The notes under the pieces are model-generated. The model ran no database searches, was not told where the DNA came from, and worked only from the letters and a program-made list of their open reading frames with translations. Position numbers and translations under genes: made by a program. From Mycobacterium sp. ITM-2016-00317 (GTDB lineage Bacteria > Actinomycetota > Actinomycetes > Mycobacteriales > Mycobacteriaceae), in contig NZ_CP134399.1 in NCBI RefSeq assembly GCF_002968295.1, forward strand, positions 3,162,001 to 3,226,000: 64,000 nt of DNA, written 5' to 3'. This document shows positions 26,869-34,962 of the stretch, one piece after another. Position 1 is the stretch's first letter. Each line of letters begins with the position of its first letter.

Positions 26869-27831
26869 TCATACTGCCTGCTTTTCGCGGAAGGTGTTGC
26901 GATAGGTCTGCGGCGCGACACCGCTGAGGCGGCGGAACTGCTCCCGGAAGTTGGCGGGGGAGGCGAAGCCGACGTCGCGGCCGATGCGTTCGACTCCGCG
27001 CGGGGAGCGTTCGAGGAGTTCCTGGGCATGGCGGATGCGCACCCCGGTGAGCCACTGCATCGGGGTCTGGCCGACCTCGGCCTGGAAGCGGCGGTTCAGC
27101 GTGCGCACGCTCATCGCGGCGTGGTCGGCGATGTCGGTCAGGGTCAGGTCGCGGTGGGCGTTTCCCTCGATCCAGGCCAGCACCGCATCGAATTCGGTTT
27201 TGTGCCCGATCCCGTTGGCGGGCAGGCTATTGCGGACGATGAACTGCGCCTGGCCGCCGCTGCGGTGCAGTGGCGCCACCGCGATGCGGGCCGCCGTGGC
27301 CGCCGCGGCGGCGCCGCGGTCCTGTTGGACCATGTGCAGGCACAGGTCGAGCCCGGCCGAAGCCCCCGCCGAGGTCAGGATCTGGCCTTCGTCGGCGTAG
27401 AGCACGTCGGGGTCGAGGTCGACGTTCGGGAAGCTCTCCCGGAACAGGTCGGCGGCCATCCAATGGGTGGTGGCCCGTTTACCGTCGAGCAGGCCGGCCG
27501 CGGCCAGGATGAAGGCCCCGGTGCAGATCGACGCGATCCGGGTTCCTCGGGCGTACACAGCCCGGAGCGCGTCGAGCACCGGTAGTGGGACTTCTGCCGC
27601 GGCGTCGTTGCGGCCGGGCACGACCACGGTGTCGGCATCGGCCAGACCCTCCAGGCCGTGATCGGTGCCGATGCGCAGCGGACCGGCGGTGACCAGCGGC
27701 TCACTACCGCACACCAGCACGCGATAAGCGTTGGCGCCGTTGACCTGCGAGACCCGGCCGAACACCTCGACCGGGACACTGAGGTCGAACGCGATCACGT
27801 CGGGCACCGCCAGGATCGCCACCTTGTGCAT
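26869..27831 (-). CDS. GlxA-type AraC-family transcriptional regulator
   Basis: A 320-residue regulator: an N-terminal DJ-1/PfpI-like sensor domain (ILAVPDVIAFDLSVPVEVFGR, then SICTGAFILAAAGLL near residue 100) and a C-terminal AraC helix-turn-helix pair (LTDIADHAAMSVRTLNRRFQAEVGQTPMQWL and GRDVGFASPANFREQFRRLSGVAP). Such regulators often control a neighbouring DJ-1 enzyme, here the next gene downstream. It starts 9 bases after the HD-domain gene. Confidence 0.92.
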   Translation of the reverse strand: MHKVAILAVPDVIAFDLSVPVEVFGRVSQVNGANAYRVLVCGSEPLVTAGPLRIGTDHGLEGLADADTVVVPGRNDAAAEVPLPVLDALRAVYARGTRIASICTGAFILAAAGLLDGKRATTHWMAADLFRESFPNVDLDPDVLYADEGQILTSAGASAGLDLCLHMVQQDRGAAAAATAARIAVAPLHRSGGQAQFIVRNSLPANGIGHKTEFDAVLAWIEGNAHRDLTLTDIADHAAMSVRTLNRRFQAEVGQTPMQWLTGVRIRHAQELLERSPRGVERIGRDVGFASPANFREQFRRLSGVAPQTYRNTFREKQAV

Positions 27832-27840
27832 GAGCGGACC

Positions 27841-28506
27841 CTAACAGCGGCTGTCCACCGGGCGGTCGCCCCACGGGGCGCCGTCCACCACGTCCCAGAA
27901 GGTGACCCCCGGGCCGTTGAGCAGTTCGTTGATGTGCGCGGGGAAGGAGAACGGCGGGGCCTTCATCGGGTTCGCCCGAATGTCACGTCCGATCAGTTCG
28001 GCGATGGCGTAGCCGAGATCGTGACGTGGCCAGCAGGCGTGCACGCGGTCGACGAAACCCTGCGGCAGCGCCCCCTTGGCGGCACCGTCGATGTCCAGCG
28101 TGATCCCCTGAAAGGACACCGCCTGCACGGGCCCGAAGCGGTGGGCGATCCCGAGGCTGGTGTGCAGCGCGATCGCCTGCCACACCGGGAGGGCGCGCTC
28201 CTCGGGCACGCCGCGCTCACGCAGGAACTTCGCCGCGGCGTCGGCGCCGTCCACCTCGAAGCGCTGATCGCCCTGCCCGAAGTCGGTGATGCCGAGGTCG
28301 TGCAGGAGGCAACTGAGGAAGACCAGTTCCTCGTCGTAGTCGACGCCGGCCCGCAACCCGTCCGCCGCGGCCAGTTCCCGCCCGTACAGGAAGCTGCGGA
28401 CACAGTGGTTGGCCAGAAACGCCGGCGACTCATCGATCACCAATTGCATTGCCGCCGTGCAGATATCGGTATCGGGCAGGTTCCATTGCGCAGTGTCGTC
28501 AGCCAT
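27841..28506 (-). CDS. HD-domain hydrolase, cyanamide hydratase-like
   Basis: A 221-residue metal-dependent HD-domain protein. The HD pair is in LSCLLHDLGITDFG near residue 80, the upstream histidine is in NHCVRSFLYGRELA, and the later ligands are in IALHTSLGIAHR. This arrangement resembles the Ddi2/cyanamide hydratase group, which hydrates cyanamide to urea. Substrate here is inferred only from that resemblance. The ATG at 28506 removes an extension shadowing unrelated sequence. It is the first gene of a minus-strand run leading into glxA. Confidence 0.78.
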   Translation of the reverse strand: MADDTAQWNLPDTDICTAAMQLVIDESPAFLANHCVRSFLYGRELAAADGLRAGVDYDEELVFLSCLLHDLGITDFGQGDQRFEVDGADAAAKFLRERGVPEERALPVWQAIALHTSLGIAHRFGPVQAVSFQGITLDIDGAAKGALPQGFVDRVHACWPRHDLGYAIAELIGRDIRANPMKAPPFSFPAHINELLNGPGVTFWDVVDGAPWGDRPVDSRC

Positions 28507-28617
28507 CTGCCCACAGTGCCCGACCGGTAGCAACCCGGATAGTGGCCAGATGGACACGAATCGCCGCAATCTGGCCACGTTGTTTGGGTTCGCCCCGTGC
28601 GGCTATCCGCTATCGTG

Positions 28618-28631
28618 ACGATACGTACCGT
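28618..28631. promoter_or_regulatory. Candidate TetR operator upstream of SDR gene
   Basis: ACGATACGTACCGT is a 14-bp palindrome with one mismatched pair, 25 bases upstream of the SDR start codon. It is flanked by CTATCG and CGATAG in inverted orientation. The second gene of the unit encodes a TetR protein, the natural candidate to bind here. Confidence 0.55.
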
Positions 28632-28655
28632 TTCGATAGGAGATGAACGAAATTG

Positions 28656-29405
28656 ATGAAGAGCTACCTCGACAAGGATCTGCAGGGCAAGGTCGCGATC
28701 GTCACCGGCGCCGCGAGCGGCATCGGGCGCGCCACCACGCGACTGTTCACCGACTACGGCATGTCGGTGGTGGCCGAGGACCTGAATCCCGAGGTCGAGC
28801 GCGAGTTCGCCGACGTCGAGTCGGTGCAGGCACTCGTCGGTGACGTCGGACAGGAACGCACCGCCGTGGATGCGGTGGGCACGGCGCTCGACAGGTTCGG
28901 CCGTGTCGACATCGTGGTCAACAATGCCGGCACGATCGTCAACAAGCCCGTGGTGGACACGACGCTCGACGACTGGAACCGGATTCTGTCGACCAACGTG
29001 ACGGGGGCGTTCCTGCACACCCGGGAGGCCATGAAGGCGATGATCCCGCAGGGCTCGGGCTCGATCGTGAACATCGGCTCGTATGCCTGCTTCCAGGCGT
29101 TCCCGACGATCTCGGCCTACGCCGCGTCCAAGGGTGCGCTGGCACAGCTGACGCGCACCGCCGCACTGGAGGGAATCGACCACGGCATCCGGGTCAACGC
29201 GATCGGCGTCGGCGATACGGTCACCAACATCCTCGGCGACCCCGGGGCGCTCAGTGAGCACGGGAAGGGCGCGCCGATCGGCCGGGCGGCGGACCCGCGG
29301 GAAATCGCCAACGCGGTAGCGTTTCTCGCATCCGGGCTGGCCGGCTACGCCGTCGGCGCGGTGTGGATGCTCGACGGCGGCATGAGTGTGGCCGTGCCGA
29401 ACTGA
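28656..29405 (+). CDS. SDR-family oxidoreductase
   Basis: A 249-residue short-chain dehydrogenase/reductase. The NAD(P)-binding motif is VTGAASGIGRA near residue 18, the NNAG motif lies near residue 88, and the catalytic region has Ser in IVNIGSYACF and Tyr-x3-Lys in YAASKGALAQL. The C-terminal VGAVWMLDGGMSV is normal. The ATG at 28656 follows TAGGAG; a TTG immediately before it is less likely. It forms a two-gene unit with the TetR gene downstream. Confidence 0.9.
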   Translation: MKSYLDKDLQGKVAIVTGAASGIGRATTRLFTDYGMSVVAEDLNPEVEREFADVESVQALVGDVGQERTAVDAVGTALDRFGRVDIVVNNAGTIVNKPVVDTTLDDWNRILSTNVTGAFLHTREAMKAMIPQGSGSIVNIGSYACFQAFPTISAYAASKGALAQLTRTAALEGIDHGIRVNAIGVGDTVTNILGDPGALSEHGKGAPIGRAADPREIANAVAFLASGLAGYAVGAVWMLDGGMSVAVPN

Positions 29406-29435
29406 CCGCGCGCCGAACCGACAGGGGAAAAGTCG

Positions 29436-30044
29436 ATGGAAGCCAAAGGTGCCGACACGACGGTCCGCCCGCGCGGCGCGGCGGTGACCGGATCCATCCT
29501 GCGCTGTGCGCGGGAACTGATTGCCCAACAGGGATTGGACTCGCTCACCGCCGAGGCCGTCGCCGCCCACGCCGGCGTCGGCAAGACCACGGTGTACCGG
29601 CGGTGGCCCAACGTCTGGGCACTCGTGGTGGACGCGTTCCTGGAGGACGTGAGCACGCTGGCGCCCATCCGGGAGCAGGCCACCGTGCGCGAGAGCTTCC
29701 GGTCCTCGATGCGCTTGTTGGCCAAGGCATATCGCGGTCCGACGGGTGAATTGCTCCGGGCGGTCATCGGCCGCGCACAGGTGGACAACGTGCTGCGCGA
29801 GGAGGTGCGGAACCGGTGGGTCGAGCCTCGTCGTGAGGCGGCGCGCGTGCTCGTCCGGCGCGGGATCGACAGCGGTGAACTACGCAGTGACGTCGATGTC
29901 GACGTCTTTCTCGACACCCTTTACGGACCGATCTATCACCGGTTCCTGGTTCCCTACCGCAGCGCCAGCCTGACCGACACGTACGTCGACCGGGTGGTGG
30001 ACCAGGTGTTCTCGGGGGCCGAGCGACCCGGCGTCAGCCGGTGA
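29436..30044 (+). CDS. TetR/AcrR-family transcriptional regulator
   Basis: A 202-residue regulator with helix-turn-helix LTAEAVAAHAGVGKTTVYRRWPNVWALV near residues 35-62 and a C-terminal domain of the type with DVFLDTLYGPIYHRFLV. It follows the SDR gene by 30 bases and probably represses the pair. Its last 11 bases overlap the 3' end of the convergent FKBP gene. Confidence 0.9.
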   Translation: MEAKGADTTVRPRGAAVTGSILRCARELIAQQGLDSLTAEAVAAHAGVGKTTVYRRWPNVWALVVDAFLEDVSTLAPIREQATVRESFRSSMRLLAKAYRGPTGELLRAVIGRAQVDNVLREEVRNRWVEPRREAARVLVRRGIDSGELRSDVDVDVFLDTLYGPIYHRFLVPYRSASLTDTYVDRVVDQVFSGAERPGVSR

Positions 30045-30618
30045 CCTCGAGGATCTTGATCGCGAAGATCAGCGAGTCGCCGGGCAGGATGCCCGCACCG
30101 GGCTGGCCGTCGGGGTAGCCGTCGGCAGAGGTCATCGCGACCGCGACGGTCGACCCGACGTTCTGACCGACGATGGCCTTCTGGAACCCGGGCACGACGC
30201 CGTCGAGCGGGAATGCCACCGGGGCGCCCCGGAGGTAGCTGCTGTCGAACACGGATCCGTCGCGACCGTTGACCCCCATGTAGCAGACGGACACGGTCGC
30301 GGTGTCCGCGACGACGGGTCCGCCGCCGGGCTGCAGGGTGTGCACCTGGGTCTCGCTGACACTGAACGGCGGCGTCACGGTGACCAGGGGCGCCGCGGAG
30401 TCGGTCGACCCGGTGACGGCGACGCTGCCGGTCGCACCGGACAGGGTCCACTCGGGGGTGGCGGCGGCGTCGGGCAGCGCCGTCGGGCAGCCGGGTGCCT
30501 GCGCTTCGGAGGAGGCCACCACGCTCGAGCCGCACGCGGACAGGGTCAGTGCGGAAGCCGCGGCACCGACGGCGAGGACGATCGACGGACGCAGGCGAAG
30601 GGAAGTCACCGCGGTCAC
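30034..30618 (-). CDS. FKBP-type peptidyl-prolyl isomerase lipoprotein
   Basis: A roughly 194-residue exported isomerase. The signal peptide ends in the lipobox LTLSAC, so the mature protein should be lipid-anchored at that cysteine. The FKBP domain shows DTATVSVCYMGVNGRDGSVFDSSY, VAFPLDGVVPGFQKAIVGQNVGS, and the C-terminal GILPGDSLIFAIKILEV. It assists folding outside the membrane. Starts at 30654 (ATG), 30618 or 30609 (GTG) are all possible; 30618 is a compromise. Confidence 0.87.
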   Translation of the reverse strand: MTAVTSLRLRPSIVLAVGAAASALTLSACGSSVVASSEAQAPGCPTALPDAAATPEWTLSGATGSVAVTGSTDSAAPLVTVTPPFSVSETQVHTLQPGGGPVVADTATVSVCYMGVNGRDGSVFDSSYLRGAPVAFPLDGVVPGFQKAIVGQNVGSTVAVAMTSADGYPDGQPGAGILPGDSLIFAIKILEVTG

Positions 30619-30665
30619 GCTACCGTTTCGGTGCCGGCGCACTGGACGCGGCATCGGCGGGGCCG

Positions 30666-31175
30666 TCACTCGCCCAGTGCCGCACAGACTTTCCGCAACA
30701 GCGTGGTCAGTGTGGCGCGCTCGGCCGGGGTGAGGCCCGCGATGAGCTGTTCGTCGTCGGCCAGCCGACGGGGCATCTCGTCGTCGACGACGGCTTGACC
30801 GGCGTCGGTCAGTGCCAGCAGGACCACTCGCCCGTCGCGGTCCGACTTGTGCCGGACGAGCAGGCCACGTCGGACCAGGCTGTCGGCGATCTTGGTGATC
30901 GACGCCCCGCTGAGCATCGTGGTGGAGACCACCTCACTGGCGCGCAGCGGCCGATCGGCCCGCGCCAGGGCGCTGAGGACGCTGAACTCCGACCTGGTGA
31001 TGCCGTGCTGTTCCAGGTCGAGGTCGAGCCGGTGGTTGCAGATCGACGCGATGCGCTGCACCCGGCCGAGCACATCGATGGGGGAGGTGTCGAGGTGGGG
31101 GCGCGCCCGGGCCCATTCACGGCGGACACGATCGACGGTGTCGACGGTCGGCGTCGCGTCGGATCCGCTGGTCAT
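30666..31175 (-). CDS. MarR-family transcriptional regulator
   Basis: A 169-residue winged-helix regulator: EFSVLSALARADRPLRASEVVSTTMLSGASITKIADSLVRRGLL at about residues 62-105, followed by the wing RHKSDRDGRVVLLALTDAG. Divergent from the FUSC-type gene, with a well-formed operator between them. Its last codons overlap the possible ATG start of the FKBP gene. Confidence 0.92.
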   Translation of the reverse strand: MTSGSDATPTVDTVDRVRREWARARPHLDTSPIDVLGRVQRIASICNHRLDLDLEQHGITRSEFSVLSALARADRPLRASEVVSTTMLSGASITKIADSLVRRGLLVRHKSDRDGRVVLLALTDAGQAVVDDEMPRRLADDEQLIAGLTPAERATLTTLLRKVCAALGE

Positions 31176-31201
31176 GACGGAGAGCCTACGCGCATTTAGT
31201 T

Positions 31202-31219
31202 CACTAGTAAATTAGTGAT
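31202..31219. promoter_or_regulatory. Probable MarR operator with overlapping promoters
   Basis: TCACTA-gtaaat-TAGTGA is a perfect 6-bp inverted repeat in an AT-rich 55-base gap between the MarR gene and the FUSC gene. Weaker symmetry extends outward (TTTA...TAAA). GATAAA just to its right is a plausible -10 for the FUSC gene, so bound repressor would cover it. Coordinates may be off by one base. Confidence 0.65.
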
Positions 31220-31231
31220 AAAGTTTTGTCA

Positions 31232-32353
31232 GTGCGCGCTTCCTCCCTTTCTCGACGGTTCAGCCATGGATACGCGGCGTTGACCCACGCCGCCACGCCG
31301 AGAGGGTGGCGCGGGGTACTCCGGATCGATGCGCACCGGGCGGGCCTCGCGGTCCCGTTGCGTGTCGGTGCGGCGGTGATGTTCGTGTTCGTCGTCGGCG
31401 GCCTCACAGGGCAGCGCGACGTCGCCGGTTTCGCCGCCCTCGGCGCACTGATCGCCGCATTCTGCAGACCCGATCCGTACCCGGTCCGAGCCGGACGTCT
31501 GGCCGTCCTCGGCTCCGGCATCACCGCATCGATCGGCCTCGGCGCCGCCCTGGGCGTCAGCGGCGGCGGCGTGCTCGTCGAGACCGCGGTGATATCCGTG
31601 CTCGCCGGGGTGGCGGCGTACCTGATGTGGGCCCTGCACATCGTGGGTCCCGGCGCGGTGGTCTTCGTGTTCGGCGCTGCGGGTGCGCAAGCCTTCGCGC
31701 ACGACGGCGGCGACGTGCTTCGCGCGGTGACCTCGACGGCCACGGGGGCTGTCATCGGCGTGGTCGCCGCACTCGCCCCGTGGCTGTTCCGGACGTTGCG
31801 CCGCTCGGCTGTCGAATCGACAGCACCGCAACGGGAATCGTTGTGGGCCACACTGACACGTGCGCCACATCGGACGCTGGTGTCACGGAGCCTGCGGATC
31901 ACCGTCGCAGGCGCGGTGGCCGCGGGGATCGCGATGGGCCTCGGATTCGAGCATCGGATGTGGGCGACGATGGGCGCGGTGGCCACCATGCAGGGTGTGG
32001 GCTATCACCTCACGGTGCACCGGGGGGTGCAGCGCCTGCTCGGCAACGTCGGCGGCGCCGCGCTGGCGGCGGCTCTGTTGGCCCTGCCGCTGGGGTACTG
32101 GGGCGCGGTCGCGGCGATCGTCGTCTTCCAGACCGCCGCCGAGATCGCGTCGACGGTGAACTACGCGTTGACGTCGCTGGCGGTGACGCCGATGGCGTTG
32201 CTGCTCACCGGCCTTCAGGCCGGGCTGGCGCCCGCGGTGGCGGTGGACCGCGTGCTCGACACCGCGGTCGGGATCGTCACCGGCATCGTCATCGCGGCAG
32301 TCACGATCAGCGGAGCAGACGCGGGGCGGCTGCGGGCAGGCCCGACCGGCTAG
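31232..32353 (+). CDS. FUSC-family membrane protein
   Basis: About 373 residues with two clusters of hydrophobic helices separated by a cytosolic stretch near residue 195, the FUSC layout found in aromatic-acid and fusaric-acid exporters (VPLRVGAAVMFVFVVGGLTG; RITVAGAVAAGIAMGLGFEHRMWATMGAVATMQ). It is shorter than full-length FUSC pumps. The GTG at 31232 lies 10-15 bases from the candidate -10 and could begin a near-leaderless message; a TTG at 31226 is the alternative. Divergent MarR is the probable regulator. Confidence 0.8.
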   Translation: MRASSLSRRFSHGYAALTHAATPRGWRGVLRIDAHRAGLAVPLRVGAAVMFVFVVGGLTGQRDVAGFAALGALIAAFCRPDPYPVRAGRLAVLGSGITASIGLGAALGVSGGGVLVETAVISVLAGVAAYLMWALHIVGPGAVVFVFGAAGAQAFAHDGGDVLRAVTSTATGAVIGVVAALAPWLFRTLRRSAVESTAPQRESLWATLTRAPHRTLVSRSLRITVAGAVAAGIAMGLGFEHRMWATMGAVATMQGVGYHLTVHRGVQRLLGNVGGAALAAALLALPLGYWGAVAAIVVFQTAAEIASTVNYALTSLAVTPMALLLTGLQAGLAPAVAVDRVLDTAVGIVTGIVIAAVTISGADAGRLRAGPTG

Positions 32354-32397
32354 CTCAGGGCGGTTCAGCCACGCCGCAACGGTCAACACTGACGGTC

Positions 32398-33473
32398 ATG
32401 GTGACGACTCAGAGCTCCACGGTGGCAGTCGGTTCACGGTGGGCCACGGCGGCCGGGGTCGCCGTCACGGTGGTCGTCGGCGTAGCCGGACTGACCTGGG
32501 CGAAATGGGTGCCCTATGTGGGTAAGGCGTTCGACGCCGCCCGCACCCACCAGTGGGCGGGTTCGGACATCCTCAAAGCCGGCGGGGTCGCGGCGGCGAC
32601 GCTCCAAGTTGGCACGCGGCGACGACGTTCTTCCACGCCTATGTCGGCGCGATCTGGCCCGCGCTGCTGGTGGCACTGCTGCTCAGCGCCTGCGTGCAGG
32701 CGTTCGTTCCGCGCAGTTGGCTGCCCAGGCTGCTCAACCGGTCCAATCCGTTCACCAGTGCGGTCAGCGGCGGCGCGGCCGGCATGCCGTCGATGATGTG
32801 TGCGTGCTGCGCAGCGCCCGTGGCCGTGACGTTGCGTCGCGGTGGCGTCAATCAGGCTGCCGCAGTGGCATATTGGCTGGGCAATCCGCTGCTCAACCCG
32901 GCGGTGCTGGTCTTCCTTGCCCTAGTCGCGCCGTGGCAGTGGACCGTGACCAGGGTGCTCGTCGGTGTCGCGGCGGTCGTCGGAGGATCGGCGCTCATGG
33001 CCGTCGTGGCACGACAGCGCGACACCTCCGTGCCGCCGGAAGTCGTCCCGGCACTCGCCGACACCCGCGGCGAACCAGGACCGGCGGCCCGCTTCGGCAT
33101 GGCCCTCGTCCGGCTGTGCGTCGTGCTGATCCCGGAGTACCTGGCGATGGTCCTGCTGATCGGTGCCGGACGCGGTTGGCTGCTCACGCTGATCGATCCT
33201 TCGAACAGAAGCGTGCTGATCGTCGTGGTCGCGGCGGTACTCGGCACCCTGATGGTCATCCCGACGGCCGGTGAGATCCCCATCCTGCACGGGCTTGCAC
33301 TGCTCGGCGTCTCGTCGGGCGTGCTGGGTGCACTGCTGATCACGCTGCCGGCCGTCAGCCTCCCCGGTATCGCGATGGTGGCACGCAGCTTCGGCTGGCG
33401 CACGACTGCGGCCACCGCAGCCATGATCGTGGTCGCCGGACTGGCGGGCGGCGCGCTGCTCAGCGTCCTCTGA
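32398..33473 (+). pseudogene. Permease (ArsP_1/YraQ-like), frameshifted near 32610
   Basis: A membrane permease of PF03773 type. The first frame from the ATG at 32398 gives VGSRWATAAGVAVTVVVGVAGLTWAKWVPYVGKAFDAA and GSDILKAGGVAAATL, then the homology passes to another frame with FFHAYVGAIWPALLVALLLSA, GMPSMMCACCAAPVAVTLRRGGV and AYWLGNPLLNPAVLVFL. The span of 1076 bases is one short of a multiple of three, so one base is missing near CTCCAAGTTGGC. The cysteine-rich GMPSMMCACC site corresponds to the family's conserved Cys motif. An ArsR gene follows immediately, suggesting metal or metalloid export if intact. Confidence 0.8.
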
Positions 33474-33486
33474 GCACGTCGCTGAA

Positions 33487-33530
33487 ATATTCCTTGACAG
33501 GAATATGTCAGCAGCTTAGGTTCAGCGGTG
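33487..33530 (+). promoter_or_regulatory. ArsR promoter with embedded operator, probably leaderless
   Basis: TTGACA (33494-33499), a 17-base spacer and TAGGTT (33517-33522) form a good sigma-A-type promoter. The predicted start point falls at 33528-33530, exactly on the GTG start codon of arsR, so the message would be leaderless. The -35 box is the spacer of a perfect inverted repeat, ATATTCC at 33487-33493 and GGAATAT at 33500-33506, and TGACA/TGTCA form a second one. This is the expected arrangement for ArsR autorepression. Confidence 0.7.
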
Positions 33531-33871
33531 TGCAGTCAACGGTCTTTGCGGCGCTCGGGGAGCCGAGCCGTCTCAGGATGGTCGAGCTGCTGCGCACCGG
33601 GCCGCTGTCGGTGGGGGAGATCGCCGAGAAGTTGGACATTCGCCAGCCGCAGGTCAGTAAACACCTTCGGGTACTGGGGGAGTCGGGGATCGTCAGCTAT
33701 GAGGCACTGGCCCGGCAACGGATCTACCACCTCACCGCCGAGCCGTTCGAGCAGATCGCCGAGTGGATCGGATCCTTCGAAACGCTCTGGGACGTCCGCC
33801 TGGACTCGCTGGGCGCCTACCTCGACTCGATCGCCGGAGAAAGGACCGACCATGCCCCAGAAGACGGGTGA
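33530..33871 (+). CDS. ArsR-family transcriptional regulator
   Basis: A 113-residue winged-helix repressor starting VQSTVFAALGEPSRLRMVELL, with recognition helix EKLDIRQPQVSKHLRVLGESGIV and wing YEALARQRIYHLT. No metal-binding cysteine pair is present, so it belongs to the ArsR subgroup usually linked to SRPBCC proteins and not to metal sensing. The GTG start at 33530 is supported by the promoter position. It overlaps the DUF1801 gene by 20 bases. Confidence 0.88.
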   Translation: MQSTVFAALGEPSRLRMVELLRTGPLSVGEIAEKLDIRQPQVSKHLRVLGESGIVSYEALARQRIYHLTAEPFEQIAEWIGSFETLWDVRLDSLGAYLDSIAGERTDHAPEDG

Positions 33872-34202
33872 CAGCGCGGTGACCGCCAAGATCGCCGAGT
33901 TGCCGGCCTACCGTGACGTCGCAGCCCGACTGCACAAGGTCATCACAGACGCCGCACCCGAACTCAGACCTCGCCTCTGGTACGGCATGCCGGGCTACGC
34001 AAAAACCGACAAAGGGCCGGTGATCTGCTTCTTCCGGGTCGACGCCGATGACTACGTGACGTTCGGGCTCACCGAAAAGGCCAGCCTCTCACCGGATGCG
34101 GACGCACCACACAAGCTGATCGGCTCTGCCTGGTTCCTCACCCAACTGGACCCGCCCACCGAGGCCCGTATCACCGAGATCGTCACCCGGGCCGCCAGCT
34201 GA
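33852..34202 (+). CDS. DUF1801 (YdhG-like) protein
   Basis: A 116-residue protein with the DUF1801 core LHKVITDAAPELRPRLWYGMPGYAKTD and VICFFRVDADDYVTFGL. Family function is unknown. The ATG at 33852 follows AGAAAGGACC and overlaps the end of arsR. Together with the next gene it forms an arsR-DUF1801-SRPBCC unit, a common actinobacterial arrangement. Confidence 0.85.
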   Translation: MPQKTGDSAVTAKIAELPAYRDVAARLHKVITDAAPELRPRLWYGMPGYAKTDKGPVICFFRVDADDYVTFGLTEKASLSPDADAPHKLIGSAWFLTQLDPPTEARITEIVTRAAS

Positions 34203-34223
34203 AGACAGATTGGACGACACGCG

Positions 34224-34715
34224 ATGCTCTTGCAACTGCTCAAACCCAAGAACCTCAGCTTCGAACGCACCTACCGCGCGCCTGTCGACACGGTGTGGCG
34301 GGCGTGGACCGATCCCGAAATGCTCCGGCAGTGGTGGGGTCCGGAGAACACGGTCGTCCCCGAGTGCCGCGTCGATCTGCGCGTCGGGGGTGAGATCTAC
34401 ATCGTCATGGAGGCCGGCGAAGCAATGGGCAAGTACCAGGGCACCCGCTGGCCCATGGCAGGCACGTTCACGCACATCGATACCGGCATCGCGTTGACCT
34501 ACGACGCGCGCTCGTGGACCGAGGGCGAAGAAGCGGGCTCCACGATCCAGCACACCAACGACGTCACGCTGACCGAGGGCGACGGAACGACCACCGTACG
34601 GCTTCGCGTGACCATCACCAAGATCGGCCCGAAGGCGAAGATGGCCGCGTTCGGCATGAAGTGGGGCTACAAGGCCCAGCTCGACAAGCTCGAGAAGTAT
34701 CTCGCAGCCAGCTGA
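34224..34715 (+). CDS. SRPBCC (AHSA1-type) domain protein
   Basis: A 163-residue START-like protein of the AHSA1 group. Family marks are FERTYRAPVDTVWRAWTDPEMLRQWWGPE near the N-terminus, DLRVGGEIYIVME, and the C-terminal GMKWGYKAQLDKLEKYLA. Such proteins bind hydrophobic ligands; the one here is unknown. It is the third gene of the ArsR unit. Confidence 0.88.
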   Translation: MLLQLLKPKNLSFERTYRAPVDTVWRAWTDPEMLRQWWGPENTVVPECRVDLRVGGEIYIVMEAGEAMGKYQGTRWPMAGTFTHIDTGIALTYDARSWTEGEEAGSTIQHTNDVTLTEGDGTTTVRLRVTITKIGPKAKMAAFGMKWGYKAQLDKLEKYLAAS

Positions 34716-34727
34716 GAAGGCAGCCCA

Positions 34728-34960
34728 CTAAGAAGGTGCGGGGTCGAGTCGCCCGAAGGCGAAGTACGCGAGCGGACCGACCGGCCGCACCACCGACAAC
34801 GCCCGCCACAGTGCTTTGGGACCGCGGATCTGCGATGCCGGCCGTCGTGTCAGGTCGACCAGCACGGCCGTGTTCCATCAACGTCAATCTGGACGGTTGC
34901 TGCAATCACCGTCCCGCCCAGCGATCCCCCGGCAGCTGCCTGGGTACGGCGACGGCGCAA
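34728..34960 (-). pseudogene. Short PLDc_N-like membrane protein with a one-base loss
   Basis: Reading the minus strand directly after the P450 stop codon, a TTG at 34960 opens RRRRTQAAAGG, GGTVIAATVQIDV. After a one-base slip near 34880 it continues WNTAVLVDLTRRPASQIRG, PKALWRALSVV, RPVGPLAYFAFGR to a stop at 34728. The second part matches the conserved end of short mycobacterial membrane proteins with a phospholipase D N-terminal-type domain (DLARRPA, RGPKALW, QPVGPLAYF). The 233-base span is one base short of 78 codons. The N-terminal start is uncertain. Confidence 0.55.
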
Positions 34961-34962
34961 TC

